A stretch of 64,000 bases of DNA, from assembly GCF_003667525.1 (NCBI RefSeq), contig NZ_RCUW01000005.1, forward strand, positions 186,001 through 250,000, given 5' to 3'. Origin of the DNA: Mycetocola_B reblochoni. GTDB taxonomy: Bacteria; Actinomycetota; Actinomycetes; Actinomycetales; Microbacteriaceae. Shown here in pieces: positions 46,792-55,861 of the stretch; the first letter of the stretch is position 1; each line of letters opens with the position of its first letter. The position numbers were made by a program, and so were the translations under genes. The notes below the pieces were generated by a model that made no database searches, was not told the DNA's origin, and saw nothing but the letters and a program-made list of their open reading frames with translations.

Positions 46792-48366
46792 TCAGGCGCT
46801 CGAGCCGAAGGTGCGGAGGGTCATCGCGCTCACCTGGAGGGGGCCGCCGTCGGAGTAGAAGGAGATCCCCGTGTCCCCGTCGGTGAAATGGACCTGCTGC
46901 GACAGGGTGACCAGGCCGTCGTCGACGAAGACCTCGACGCTCTGCGTGTCGACGTAGACGCGCAGCCGCAGCTGCCTGAACGCGGGATCGACCGGTGCGA
47001 AGGCGCGGTGGTACGGGCTCAGCTGGAAGCCGGCGAGCTCGCTCGGCCCCCTGTCCACGTACACCTCGCCCTCGTACACGCCGATGTTGGTGCCGCGGGC
47101 GCCGTCAGAGGAGCGGCCGACCGTGAGCCCGACGTTGCGCGCCTGATCCCAGGAGAGGGTGGCGTCGAGCGAATACGCCCTCCCGCCGACGCCGAGGACG
47201 CTCTCGCCGGTCACGCTCAGATCGGGCAGGGCCGTCGTGGAAGCAGCAGAGGCGTCCAGAGCCGCCACGGGCGCACTGAGGAGGCGGTAGACGCCGCCGC
47301 GGTTGGACAGCCGCAGCTCGCGGGTGATCGAGTTCTGCCCGTTGTAGCCGTCGCTGGCGTCGGTGGGGACGTCGCGCGCGGCGTACTTCCAGTTGTTCAT
47401 CCAGGCGGTCGCCAGACGGACGGTGTCCGGAGCCTCGCGGGCCGGCCAGGTCACGGCGGCGTACCAGTCCCAGCCCCAGTCCAGCCACTGCGGGGTCGGG
47501 TCGTCGGCGAGGAACTCCGTCCCCGTCCACGTCCCCGTCCAGTAGGCGTAGGTCATCGGCAGCCCGCGCGTGTACGCGTCCATGCTCGCGCCGAGCACCC
47601 AGTGCACGGTGCCGTCGTCGGCCGTCATCGTGAAGATGTCCGGGCACTCGATGCCGCCGAGGTCGTGGTCGGGGTAGTCGAAGTTGCGCTGCAGGGTCCA
47701 GTCGATGAGGTTCGGCGAGGTGTAGAACGCCGCGTACCTGGCTCGGCCGATGACGCAGACCCACTCGCCGCGGGCCTGATCCCAGTGCGTCTTGGGGTCG
47801 CGGAACCACTCGGCGTTGTCGATCTCCTGCGGCGTCGTCGCCGCGCGCCCGTCCGTGTTGACGATGACGGGGTCCGGCCGCCAGGTGAAGCTGAACCCGC
47901 CGTCGGTGGAATACGCCAGATACTGTTCCTGATAGCGGCGCACGCCGTCGGTCGGCACCGTGGCGAGGACGATGACCGCGCCCGCGCCGTAGCCGGCGGT
48001 TCCGTCGACATCGATGACGGCCGAGCCCGACCACACGGGCTCGTCTCCGGTGAGGGGGAGGACCGTGCCGTGGTGGGTGTAGTCCACGCCGTCGACCGTG
48101 GTCGCGTGGTCCCAGCCGCCGGGACCGTTGTTGACGTCCGAGTGCAGGTAGTAGAGCTGATACGCGCCGTTCGTGTCGACGGGGCGCTGAGGGTCGCAGA
48201 GCCAGCCGCTCGGCGGCGTCATGTGGAACACCGCCCGCTGCGAGCCGTTCGCGGCGACGAGGGACGAGGCGGCCGAGGCGGAGGGGCGGTGCGCCCCGGC
48301 GAGGACGGCGAGCGTGCCGACACCGGCGGTGGTGAGCAGGGCACGGCGGGACAGGGAAGGACTCAT
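46792..48366 (-). CDS. Secreted levan fructotransferase-like GH32 enzyme (difructose anhydride IV-forming)
   Basis: Cleaves levan by intramolecular fructosyl transfer to the cyclic dimer difructose anhydride IV. 524 residues from the ATG at 48366 (AAAGGAA 9 bases upstream; the GTG 6 bases earlier is too close). A Tat signal peptide with SRRALL is cleaved near ASA. GH32 catalytic acids: Asp58 in WLCDPQRP (in place of the usual WMNDPN), Asp189 in FRDPK and Glu239 in IECPD. WLCDPQRP, GAYQLYYLHSD and QWLDWGWDWYAAVTWP match what I recall of Arthrobacter levan fructotransferases. C-terminal beta-sandwich (about 370-524). The exact product needs an assay. Confidence 0.78.
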   Translation of the reverse strand: MSPSLSRRALLTTAGVGTLAVLAGAHRPSASAASSLVAANGSQRAVFHMTPPSGWLCDPQRPVDTNGAYQLYYLHSDVNNGPGGWDHATTVDGVDYTHHGTVLPLTGDEPVWSGSAVIDVDGTAGYGAGAVIVLATVPTDGVRRYQEQYLAYSTDGGFSFTWRPDPVIVNTDGRAATTPQEIDNAEWFRDPKTHWDQARGEWVCVIGRARYAAFYTSPNLIDWTLQRNFDYPDHDLGGIECPDIFTMTADDGTVHWVLGASMDAYTRGLPMTYAYWTGTWTGTEFLADDPTPQWLDWGWDWYAAVTWPAREAPDTVRLATAWMNNWKYAARDVPTDASDGYNGQNSITRELRLSNRGGVYRLLSAPVAALDASAASTTALPDLSVTGESVLGVGGRAYSLDATLSWDQARNVGLTVGRSSDGARGTNIGVYEGEVYVDRGPSELAGFQLSPYHRAFAPVDPAFRQLRLRVYVDTQSVEVFVDDGLVTLSQQVHFTDGDTGISFYSDGGPLQVSAMTLRTFGSSA

Positions 48367-48388
48367 CTGCACGGTTCCTTTCGATGCG

Positions 48389-48410
48389 GCGGGGGCGTCG
48401 GTGCCCCCGC
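48389..48410 (-). promoter_or_regulatory. Hairpin in the leader between levanase and fructotransferase genes
   Basis: A perfect 8-bp GC stem (48389-48396 with 48403-48410) with a 6-base loop, between the levanase stop (48417) and the ribosome site of the fructotransferase. It could reduce read-through or stabilise an mRNA segment. A similar but weaker hairpin overlaps the levanase stop. Confidence 0.5.
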
Positions 48411-48416
48411 GCGGTA

Positions 48417-49961
48417 CTACGGGAGCGTCGGTGCTCCCGCAGGGTCGGTGGCTGCGCCCTCGGTGGGCGCGGCGGTCGCGGAGGAGGGGCCGTCACCGTG
48501 GGCGACGGAGACCGCGCCGCCGCGGGCGGTCGTCAGCACGGCGGTGTGCGGACCCGGCCCGAGGGGGATGAACGCCGAGGCGACGGCCTCGCCGTCCTCG
48601 ACGAAGACCTCCAGCAGCGGACCGTCGAGGCTGACGAGCAGCCGGACCCGGTCCGTGCGCGGCAGGGACAGGGTGCTCGTCCAGGCGAAGTCGGGGTGGA
48701 TCGCCGACACCGTCGGGCCGGAGCGCCGCAGCGTCAGCGTGCCCGCGGCGACGTCGACGGCGATCGTCGCGACGGCGGGAGCCGCGGGCTCGGCCGGCAG
48801 CCGCAGCTCGATGTCGCCGGTCGCCGCGGTGTCGGCGTCGACGCGCAGCAGCGAGTGGCCGCTCAGGGGGACGCGGTGGCCGCCCGCGGTGGCGACGCTG
48901 CAGAGCGGGCGCGGGGACAGCGCCGCCTCGACGAAGGCGGCCGGCCGCTGGACGAGCGCGAGCCGCCGCCCCCTGTCGCGGAGTGAGAGCACCCGCGGCA
49001 GCGACATCGCGCCCCGCCACGGCGCGGTCGGCACGTCGCCGGCGTAGCGCCAGTTGCTCATCCAGCCGATCATGACCGCCGCGCCGTGCGGCGCGCTGTC
49101 GAAGGTGACGCCCGCGTAGAAGTCCCTGCCGGCGTCGAGCCGTTGCAGCTCGGTCGCGTCGCTGGTGAAGCGCCGGCCGTTGAAGTCGCCGACGAGGTAG
49201 TGCATCGCCGAGCCCTCGGGGTCCTGCTCCTCCCCGACGGGGTTGGTGCTGAGCAGCAGCGTCCAGCGCCGCTCGGCCGGGGCACCGGACGCACCGCCGC
49301 CGGGCTCGCCTGGCTCCGCACCCTCGACGGGGAGCAGCACGAGGTCGGGGCACTCCCACACGACGCCCTCCGGGCCGAGCGGACCGAAACGGCCCGACTC
49401 CTCCCACGAGCGCAGGTCCCTCGAGCGGTGGAACAGCACCTGACGGTCGTCCGCCTCGACGGTGAGCATGACCCAGGTCCACGAGCCGTCCGCCTCGCGG
49501 AACCGGATGACCTTCGGGTCCCTGAACGCCGTGCTGTCGCGGTCGAGGACGGGGTTGGCGGGGTCGCGGGTCCAGCTCGCCCCGCCGTCGGTGCTCACAG
49601 CCCGCGACTGGGCCTGACGTCCGTCGTCGTAGGCGGAGGTGTAGTACGCGGTGAGGCGGCGCTCGCCGTCGGCCGGGGCGAGCGGCGTGGCGTCGCCGTC
49701 CCCCCTGTCGGCGACGACCGAGCCGGAGAAGATCTGCTCGCCGCCGCCGTGGCGCAGCGCGACCGGGTGCTCGGTCCAGCGGTGCAGATCGGGGCTGGTG
49801 GCGTGCCCCCAGCTCATGTTGCCCCAGTCGGAGCCCTCCGGGTTGTACTGGAAGAACAGGTGCCAGAGGCCGTCGGCGTGCACAAGGCCGTTGGGGTCGT
49901 TCATCCAGTTGCGCGCCGGGGTGAAGTGGAAGCGGGGGCGGGGGATCGCGGGGGTGCTCAT
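48417..49961 (-). CDS. Cytoplasmic GH32 beta-fructosidase (levanase / levanbiose hydrolase type)
   Basis: Releases fructose from beta-fructans. 514 residues from the ATG at 49961, no signal peptide, so it acts on imported oligosaccharides. Catalytic acids: Asp22 (NWMNDPNG), Asp148 (FRDPK) and Glu203 (WECPD), plus FSGSVV. C-terminal beta-sandwich (about 340-490) and a Thr/Ala/Pro tail. It resembles levanase/inulinase-type enzymes more than sucrose-6-phosphate hydrolases, but that line is hard to draw without alignment. Eight bases after the LacI gene. Confidence 0.88.
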   Translation of the reverse strand: MSTPAIPRPRFHFTPARNWMNDPNGLVHADGLWHLFFQYNPEGSDWGNMSWGHATSPDLHRWTEHPVALRHGGGEQIFSGSVVADRGDGDATPLAPADGERRLTAYYTSAYDDGRQAQSRAVSTDGGASWTRDPANPVLDRDSTAFRDPKVIRFREADGSWTWVMLTVEADDRQVLFHRSRDLRSWEESGRFGPLGPEGVVWECPDLVLLPVEGAEPGEPGGGASGAPAERRWTLLLSTNPVGEEQDPEGSAMHYLVGDFNGRRFTSDATELQRLDAGRDFYAGVTFDSAPHGAAVMIGWMSNWRYAGDVPTAPWRGAMSLPRVLSLRDRGRRLALVQRPAAFVEAALSPRPLCSVATAGGHRVPLSGHSLLRVDADTAATGDIELRLPAEPAAPAVATIAVDVAAGTLTLRRSGPTVSAIHPDFAWTSTLSLPRTDRVRLLVSLDGPLLEVFVEDGEAVASAFIPLGPGPHTAVLTTARGGAVSVAHGDGPSSATAAPTEGAATDPAGAPTLP

Positions 49962-49968
49962 GGCGCTC

Positions 49969-50988
49969 TCAGATCGAGTGTCGTCGGACGGGAGGGCAGG
50001 CGACGCGGCTGACCAGGGAGGCCGGCCTCGTGTCGATGCCGAGCAGCAGCCGCACACCGGCGGCGCCGAGCTCGTAGTGCGGCAGCTCGACGGTGGACAG
50101 CGGGGGGCGCAGGTGCGCGGCGATGATGTCCTGGTTGTCGAAGCCGACGACGGCGATGTCGTCGGGGATGCGCAGCCCGCGCTCGCGCAGCCCGTCGTAC
50201 AGCCCCATCGCGACGCGGTCGTTGTGGCAGAACACGGCGGTCGCCCCGGAGGCGAGCACGGCGTCGAGGCTCGCGTAGCCGCCCTCCTGGTCGGGTGCGG
50301 CGGAGAGCACGAGCGCGTCGTCCCTGTCGATGCCTGCCTCGTCCAGGGCCGCCAGGTACCCGGCCAGCCGCCCGCTCTGCGCGGGGGACGGCGTCGTCGT
50401 GTTGATGAACGCGATGCGCCGGTGGCCGGCGTCGACGAGCTCGCGTGTGGCGGTTCGCCCGCCGAGCTCCTCGTCGGGCACGACGGAGGGCAGCCCCGAG
50501 CCGTCGGCGAAGCAGTCGACCAGGACCGTGTCGGTGTTCGCCAGGGCGGGCGGCACCTCGATCTCCCGGTGGTACCAGGTCGAGTAGAGGATCCCGCGCA
50601 CCTGGTGCTCGAGCATCATCGCGATGGCGTCGTTCTCCGCCGCCGCGTTGCCGTCGGTGTTGGCCACGAGCAGGACGTAGCCGTGCTTCCACGCCTCGTC
50701 CTGCGCCCCGTGGATGATCTGCCCGGCGAACGGCGTTGTCGCGATGGCGTCGGCGACGAGGCCGATGAACCGCGACGAGCCCTGCGAGAGCGTCTTGGCG
50801 AGCGCGTTGGGGCGGTAGTGCAGCGCCTCGACGGCGTCCTGCACGCGCTTGCGGGCGTCGTCGCCGATCCGCGCCCCCGGCTTGTCGTTGACGACGTGGG
50901 ACACCGTCGCCACCGACACCCCCGCGGCCTTCGCCACGTCGCGCATCGTCACCGATGCGGTCCCCCGCCCGCTGTCCGCGTTCGTCAT
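49969..50988 (-). CDS. LacI-family regulator of the fructan operon
   Basis: A 339-residue regulator. HTH at about 15-36 (MRDVAKAAGVSVATVSHVVND), hinge RPNALAKTLSQGSS, sugar-binding domain after residue 65. It lies in the middle of the transporter/GH32 operon (4-base overlap with the permease gene, 8 bases before the levanase gene), so it is co-transcribed with what it controls. A matching operator lies at the head of the operon (55815-55826). Confidence 0.92.
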   Translation of the reverse strand: MTNADSGRGTASVTMRDVAKAAGVSVATVSHVVNDKPGARIGDDARKRVQDAVEALHYRPNALAKTLSQGSSRFIGLVADAIATTPFAGQIIHGAQDEAWKHGYVLLVANTDGNAAAENDAIAMMLEHQVRGILYSTWYHREIEVPPALANTDTVLVDCFADGSGLPSVVPDEELGGRTATRELVDAGHRRIAFINTTTPSPAQSGRLAGYLAALDEAGIDRDDALVLSAAPDQEGGYASLDAVLASGATAVFCHNDRVAMGLYDGLRERGLRIPDDIAVVGFDNQDIIAAHLRPPLSTVELPHYELGAAGVRLLLGIDTRPASLVSRVACPPVRRHSI

Positions 50989-51905
50989 CCCTTGGTCGCC
51001 CCGCCTTCGAGTCCCTGGATCATCGCCTTGTTGAGGACGAGGAACACCAGCAGCAGCGGCGTCACCGTGACGCAGACCGCCGCGAAGGTCGCCGTCCAGT
51101 CCGTGTTGCCCATCGCCCCGATGTAGTTTTGCAGACCCAGGGGGATGGTCTTCAGCCCGTCGGAGAGCACGAAGGTGTTGGCGAAGATGAAGTCGTTCCA
51201 GATGAAGATGCTGTTGACCAGGACGACCGTGATGATCGTGTTGACCGACAGCGGCGCGGTGATCCGCGTGAAGATGCGGTACGGGCCCGCGCCGTCGAGC
51301 GAGGCGGCCTCGTACATCTCCCTCGGGATGTACTCGTAGAACGACGAGAACAGGTACACGGCCATCGGCAGCGCGAACGCGGCGAGCGGGATGATCATCG
51401 ACAGGTGCGTGTCGAGCAGGCCGACCTGCGAGTAGTCGATGAACAGCGGCACGAGGGCGATCTGCACGGGCACGATGATGCCGAGCAGGAACAGCGAGCG
51501 CACGAGTCCGCTGAACCGGAAGCCGAGCACCTGGAGCGCGTAGGCGGCCATCATCCCCGCGACGACGATGAGGGCGCTGGAGCCGAGGGTGACGATGAGG
51601 CTGTTGACGATGTTGAGGAGGAGGTCGCCGTTCTCGAACGCCCGCGCGTAGTTGTCGAGCGTGAAGCTCGTCGGCAGCGCGAAGGGGTTGCCCCCGGCGA
51701 AGTCGGCGGCGGTCCGGAAGCTGGTCATCAGCAGCCAGAGCAGCGGGTACACCTGGACGACGACGATGAGGATGACCGTCACGGTCAGCAGGGTGCGCTG
51801 CACGGACAGGCGACGGCTGCCGGAGTCGGTTCCCCTGCGCCTGCGCCTGCGGGGAGGGCGGGCCGTCGTCGGCGCCGCGGTCGGGGAGAGCGCGGGGGCG
51901 GTCAC
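50985..51905 (-). CDS. Carbohydrate ABC transporter permease (MalG type)
   Basis: Second membrane subunit of a CUT1 importer. 306 residues from the GTG at 51905 (AAAGGA upstream). Six helices, with the EAA loop YEAASLDGAGPYRIFTRITAPLS (about 205-228). It overlaps the first permease gene by 4 bases and the LacI gene by 4 bases. Confidence 0.93.
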   Translation of the reverse strand: MTAPALSPTAAPTTARPPRRRRRRGTDSGSRRLSVQRTLLTVTVILIVVVQVYPLLWLLMTSFRTAADFAGGNPFALPTSFTLDNYARAFENGDLLLNIVNSLIVTLGSSALIVVAGMMAAYALQVLGFRFSGLVRSLFLLGIIVPVQIALVPLFIDYSQVGLLDTHLSMIIPLAAFALPMAVYLFSSFYEYIPREMYEAASLDGAGPYRIFTRITAPLSVNTIITVVLVNSIFIWNDFIFANTFVLSDGLKTIPLGLQNYIGAMGNTDWTATFAAVCVTVTPLLLVFLVLNKAMIQGLEGGATKG

Positions 51906-52918
51906 GAGTTGTCCTTTCGGCGGAGCAGCAGGAAGATCAGGCCGACGGCGATGAGGCACTCGATGACGATGAACACCGAGATCGCGCTGGCGTAGCCGTA
52001 GTCCGTGTGCACGAAGGCGGTCTTGTACATGTAGGTGGTCAGCAGCTCGGACGACTGGCCGGGGCCGCCGTTGGTCAGCAGGTACGGGATGTCGAAGCCG
52101 CGCAGGGCGAAGGTGGTCGCCATGATCGTGGTCGTGATCCACACCGGTCGGATGTACGGGAAGCGGATCCGCCAGAAGACCTGCCACCAGGACGCCCCGT
52201 CGATGCGCGCGGCCTCCTCGAGCTCTTTCGGCACGGCGATGAGCGCGGCGTAGATGATGAGCATGTACAGCCCGGTGAAGCGCCAGCCCTCGGGGATGGA
52301 CACCGCGGCGAGCACGGTCTGCACGTTGGACAGCCAGGCGGTCTGCAGGTGGCCGAGGCCGACCCACTCCAGTAGCTGGTTGATGAGCCCGACCGGCTCG
52401 AGCGCGTAGATGCGCTGGAACAGGAACGCGATGGCAACGGTCGAGATGACGGCGGGCAGCAGGTAGAGCGTCTTGACCAGTTCCCTGGCCTTCGGCAGCG
52501 CCGTCAGCAGTCCGGCGACGACGAGCGCGCCGCCCAGCTGGAGCACGAGGCAGATGGCCAGGTACACGAGCGCGTTGACGAACGCCGTCCAGAACACGTC
52601 GTCCCGCGTGAGCATCTTGATGTAGTTGTCGACGCCGACGAACGACATGTCGGTGATGCCGTCCCAGCGGAAGAAGCTGAGGAACAGCGACTGCACGATC
52701 GGAAGCAGCACGGCCACGGCGTACAGCAGCAGCGGGGGGATGAGGAAGACCAGGACGGACCACCGCGAGCGGCGCGGCAGCATCGAGGCGAAGGCCCGGG
52801 AAGGGCGGGGGCCCCGCCCGCCGCCGCCGGCGCGCGTGCTGCGCGTTCGGTCGGCGGCCGAGGCGCTGGCCTCGCGGGCGGGTGCCGGGGCCTGGCGGCC
52901 CGTGGCGGTGCTAGTCAT
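51902..52918 (-). CDS. Carbohydrate ABC transporter permease (MalF/UgpA type)
   Basis: First membrane subunit of the same importer. 338 residues; an Arg/Ala-rich cytoplasmic N-terminus (1-50), then six helices. EAA loop EEAARIDGASWWQVFWRIRFPYI (about 237-259). It overlaps the binding-protein gene by 8 bases upstream. No ATPase gene lies in the operon, so a shared MsiK-like ATPase elsewhere is likely, as is usual for actinobacterial CUT1 systems. Confidence 0.93.
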   Translation of the reverse strand: MTSTATGRQAPAPAREASASAADRTRSTRAGGGGRGPRPSRAFASMLPRRSRWSVLVFLIPPLLLYAVAVLLPIVQSLFLSFFRWDGITDMSFVGVDNYIKMLTRDDVFWTAFVNALVYLAICLVLQLGGALVVAGLLTALPKARELVKTLYLLPAVISTVAIAFLFQRIYALEPVGLINQLLEWVGLGHLQTAWLSNVQTVLAAVSIPEGWRFTGLYMLIIYAALIAVPKELEEAARIDGASWWQVFWRIRFPYIRPVWITTTIMATTFALRGFDIPYLLTNGGPGQSSELLTTYMYKTAFVHTDYGYASAISVFIVIECLIAVGLIFLLLRRKDNS

Positions 52919-54251
52919 CGATGTTCTCCGTCAGGGTGGCGTCCATCGTGGCGATGAACTCGTCGGCGGTGATGTCGCCCTGGACGAGCAGGGTCAGCTC
53001 CTGCTGCAGGCGCGTGTTGGTCGCCGGGTCGAGCTGGGTGTCCCAGGGCATCGCGATCTCGGGTCCGACGGTGTCGGCGTCCTCGACGGAGCGGGTGTAG
53101 AGCTCGGTGGCGTTGTCGGGGACGGCGACCTCACCGGTCGTCGTCGGCGGGATCGCGCCGGTCGCGGCGTACACCTCGGGGTAGCGCTCCAGGGCGAAGG
53201 CGAGGAAGTCGCGCACGAGCGGGTCGTAGGTCTGGGCGTTGACGGCCATGCCGATGCCCGAGGGCGTCACGTACTCGTCGGGCCCGGTCACCGAGTCGGC
53301 GATCGTCGGCAGCGTGAAGTAGTCGACGTCGTCGCGGACTTTCTCGTCGAGCGCGTCGGTGGCGAGGTTGCCCAGCTCCCAGCTGCCGATGTTGTACACG
53401 GCGGCGTTACCCGAGGTGAACTGTGCCTGCGCGTCGGCGTAACCGGTCGAGGAGAAGCCCTTCGCGAAGCAGCCGGCCTCGCCCAGGCTCGCGAGCCACT
53501 CGGCGGCGGCGACGCCGGCCGGGTCGGAGAACTTCGCCTCGCCGTTCTTCAGCTGGGTGAGGTAGTCGGGCCCGGCCATCCGGAACGGGTAGTAGGCCAT
53601 GTAGCGTTCGAGCGGCCACTGGTCCTGGCCGTCCAGGGCGATCGGCGTGACGCCCTGCTCGCGCAGCGCCGTGCACATGGCGGGGAAGTCGTCGAGGCTT
53701 TCCGGGACGTCGATGCCGGCGTCGTCGAACAGCGCCGTGTTGTACCAGAAGTACTCCATCTGGAACTCGAACGGCACCATGTACAGCGAGCCGTCGTCGA
53801 AGCGCTGGTAGTCCAGCGCGGCGGGGCGGTAGCTGTCACTGAGCTGCAGGTCGTCGAGCAGCGCCTGCACGTCGACCATGCGGCCCTGCTCGGCGAGCTT
53901 CTGGGCGAACGGCGTCGCGTCGGTGTCGAACAGCTCGGGCAGCTTCTGGGCGGCCGCGAGGGTCTCGTACTTCTGGATGTACGACGGTCGGTCGGGGGTG
54001 GTGATGAGGTTCAGCCCGAAGCCGGGGTGCTCCTCGGCGTACTCGTCGGCGATCTGCTCCATCGCCGTGATCACGCCGCCGTCGGCGGGGCGGGACAGCA
54101 GCCAGGAGATCTCGCGGGGCACGATCTCGCCCTCGGGGTTGACGTCGGTGGGGTCGGCGGCGCCGGTCGAGCCGGAGCAGCTGGTCAGCGCCAGCGCCGC
54201 GACGGCGACGGTGGCGATCAGGGGCGCGGTGCGGCGAAGGGGGTGGGGCAT
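52911..54251 (-). CDS. Extracellular sugar-binding lipoprotein of the fructan ABC importer
   Basis: Receptor for the imported fructo-oligosaccharide. 446 residues from the ATG at 54251 (GGAGATGACGAC directly upstream). Lipobox LTSC with Cys25. Family 1 solute-binding fold with many aromatic residues (for example EFQMEYFWYNTALFDDAGI, YMAYYPFRMAG) suited to stacking sugar rings. The ligand is inferred from the operon: levan oligosaccharide or difructose anhydride IV. Confidence 0.9.
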   Translation of the reverse strand: MPHPLRRTAPLIATVAVAALALTSCSGSTGAADPTDVNPEGEIVPREISWLLSRPADGGVITAMEQIADEYAEEHPGFGLNLITTPDRPSYIQKYETLAAAQKLPELFDTDATPFAQKLAEQGRMVDVQALLDDLQLSDSYRPAALDYQRFDDGSLYMVPFEFQMEYFWYNTALFDDAGIDVPESLDDFPAMCTALREQGVTPIALDGQDQWPLERYMAYYPFRMAGPDYLTQLKNGEAKFSDPAGVAAAEWLASLGEAGCFAKGFSSTGYADAQAQFTSGNAAVYNIGSWELGNLATDALDEKVRDDVDYFTLPTIADSVTGPDEYVTPSGIGMAVNAQTYDPLVRDFLAFALERYPEVYAATGAIPPTTTGEVAVPDNATELYTRSVEDADTVGPEIAMPWDTQLDPATNTRLQQELTLLVQGDITADEFIATMDATLTENIDD

Positions 54252-54309
54252 GTCGTCATCTCCATTGATTGAGCGGCAGGGGGTGGGGGCGGGCGTCGTC
54301 GCCCTGGGG

Positions 54310-55794
54310 TCACGCGGTGGCGAACTGGGGGCTCGCCTGCGCGGGGTCGGTGGTGTCGGTCGTGTCGGGGTCGTCGGCCGGGCGGGACAGAGTGAACGAG
54401 CGCAGCGTCGCGGTGCCCTCGCCGACGAAGGCGCCGACGCGACCGCTCGCGCGGTCGTAGAGCCGGGTGCTGAGCACGACCTCGTCGTTGACGGTCGCGA
54501 CGCAGATGTCACCGTCGACGATGACGTCGAGGACGTGGCTGCCCGCGCCGAGCGTGACGGGACGCTCGAGTTCGACGACGAAGGGGACGTCGCCGGAGAT
54601 CTGCCACTGCTCGGTGCCGGTCTGGCGGCGCGGCCAGCGGTCGAACACGAGGCGGTTGCGCCGTGGCTCGAGCCGCAGGACGTAGGCGTCGTCGCCGTCC
54701 GCTCCGGCGCGCAGCAGCACGCCGCACTCCCGCGTGGTCTCGTCGACGTCGAAGCGGGCGACGAGGCGGAACGCTGCGGGCGCCGTCCCGTCGGCGATGA
54801 GCTCGGCGTATCCGTCCGGGGCGCTGAGGACCGTGCCGGACGGCAGCAGCTCGGTGCCCTCCCCGTAGGCGTCGCGCTGCTCCGCCGTCGGGTGGAACGC
54901 GAGGGTCCCGTCCGGGCGCTGCTCTGCCTCGAGCACGGAGAGCGTGCCCGCCCACTGCCAGGCCCCGTCGTCGACGTCGCCCTCCCTGGTGGAGATCCAG
55001 CCGAAGAAGAGGCGGCGCCCGTCGCGGGCGGCGGACTTGGCCGCGTAGAAGGCGCGGCCGTCGAGGCTGTCGTGCTCGGGAACGATCCAGGGGCCGTCGA
55101 GGCTGCGCGACATGCGGTAGCGCGTGGTGAAGGCGTCGGTGAACTCGGAGACGACCAGGTACCACCACTCACCCCACTGGAACACCTCGGGGCACTCGTA
55201 GGCGAGGGCGCGGTGCGGGGCCCAGAACGCCGGAGCCGGCCGCCAGCTGCGCAGGTCGGTCGAGGTGCACTGCGCGACGACGCCGCGGCGGCGGGAGGGG
55301 CCCTCGGTGCTGCCGGTGGTGATCAGCATGCGCCAGAGGCCGGTCTCGGGGTCGCGGAAGACGAAGGGGTCGCGCCAGTCGGCGGCGACGTAGCCCTCGC
55401 CCGCCCCGAAGGTGTCCTCGGGGTGGCGCTGCCAGCTGGTCATGCCGTCGGTGCTGGTGGCGTGCATCACGAGCTGGAGCGGCAGGCCGTCGGCGCCGCG
55501 GCGCTCGGGGTTCTGCCCGGTGTAGAACATGTGGTGCACGCCGTCGTCGTCGAGCACGATGCTGCCGGTGTAGACGTTGAAGTCGTCGGAGGAGGGGCCG
55601 CCGGAGGCCAGCGCGACGCCGTGCTCGGCGAAGGAGACGCCGTCCTCGGTGGTGATGAGGTGCCAGGGCATGCCCTCGGCGGGGCGGCGGCGGGTCTCGT
55701 GCAGGTAGAACAGGTGGAACGTGCCGTCCTGCTCGTAGGGGATGACATCCCCGATCCACGCCCCGTCCGGCCGGTAGAAGCCTCGCTGGTTCAT
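54310..55794 (-). CDS. Divergent cytoplasmic GH32-family enzyme, candidate difructose-anhydride hydrolase
   Basis: A 494-residue protein without signal peptide, first gene of the fructan operon (ATG at 55794, GAGGTGACG upstream). Clan GH-J five-bladed propeller: nucleophile Asp16 in WIGDVIPYE (not the usual NDPN), Asp142 in WRDPFVFRDP, acid Glu200 in YECPE. C-terminal lectin-like sandwich (about 320-480). The altered nucleophile loop sets it apart from ordinary invertases. Beside an exported levan fructotransferase and an importer, hydrolysis of difructose anhydride IV or levanbiose is a reasonable proposal, not shown. Confidence 0.8.
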   Translation of the reverse strand: MNQRGFYRPDGAWIGDVIPYEQDGTFHLFYLHETRRRPAEGMPWHLITTEDGVSFAEHGVALASGGPSSDDFNVYTGSIVLDDDGVHHMFYTGQNPERRGADGLPLQLVMHATSTDGMTSWQRHPEDTFGAGEGYVAADWRDPFVFRDPETGLWRMLITTGSTEGPSRRRGVVAQCTSTDLRSWRPAPAFWAPHRALAYECPEVFQWGEWWYLVVSEFTDAFTTRYRMSRSLDGPWIVPEHDSLDGRAFYAAKSAARDGRRLFFGWISTREGDVDDGAWQWAGTLSVLEAEQRPDGTLAFHPTAEQRDAYGEGTELLPSGTVLSAPDGYAELIADGTAPAAFRLVARFDVDETTRECGVLLRAGADGDDAYVLRLEPRRNRLVFDRWPRRQTGTEQWQISGDVPFVVELERPVTLGAGSHVLDVIVDGDICVATVNDEVVLSTRLYDRASGRVGAFVGEGTATLRSFTLSRPADDPDTTDTTDPAQASPQFATA

Positions 55795-55814
55795 CGTCAC
55801 CTCGTCATTGATGG

Positions 55815-55861
55815 TTAATCGGTTACGCATGACTGTAACGGGTGCGATCAGGGCTGGTCAA
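55815..55861 (-). promoter_or_regulatory. Promoter and LacI/ScrR-type operator of the fructan operon
   Basis: On the minus strand: TTGACC (55861-55856), 17 bases, TTACAG (55838-55833), then GTAACCGATTAA (55826-55815) at the expected start region. The last motif is two or three bases from the palindrome TTAATCGATTAA used by ScrR-type LacI regulators of sucrose and fructan genes. The operon's own LacI protein is the likely ligand. Confidence 0.75.

Noticed and set aside
48370..48372. GTG start two codons upstream for the levan fructotransferase
   Set aside because: Only 3 bases separate it from the AAAGGAA site; the ATG at 48366 has proper spacing.
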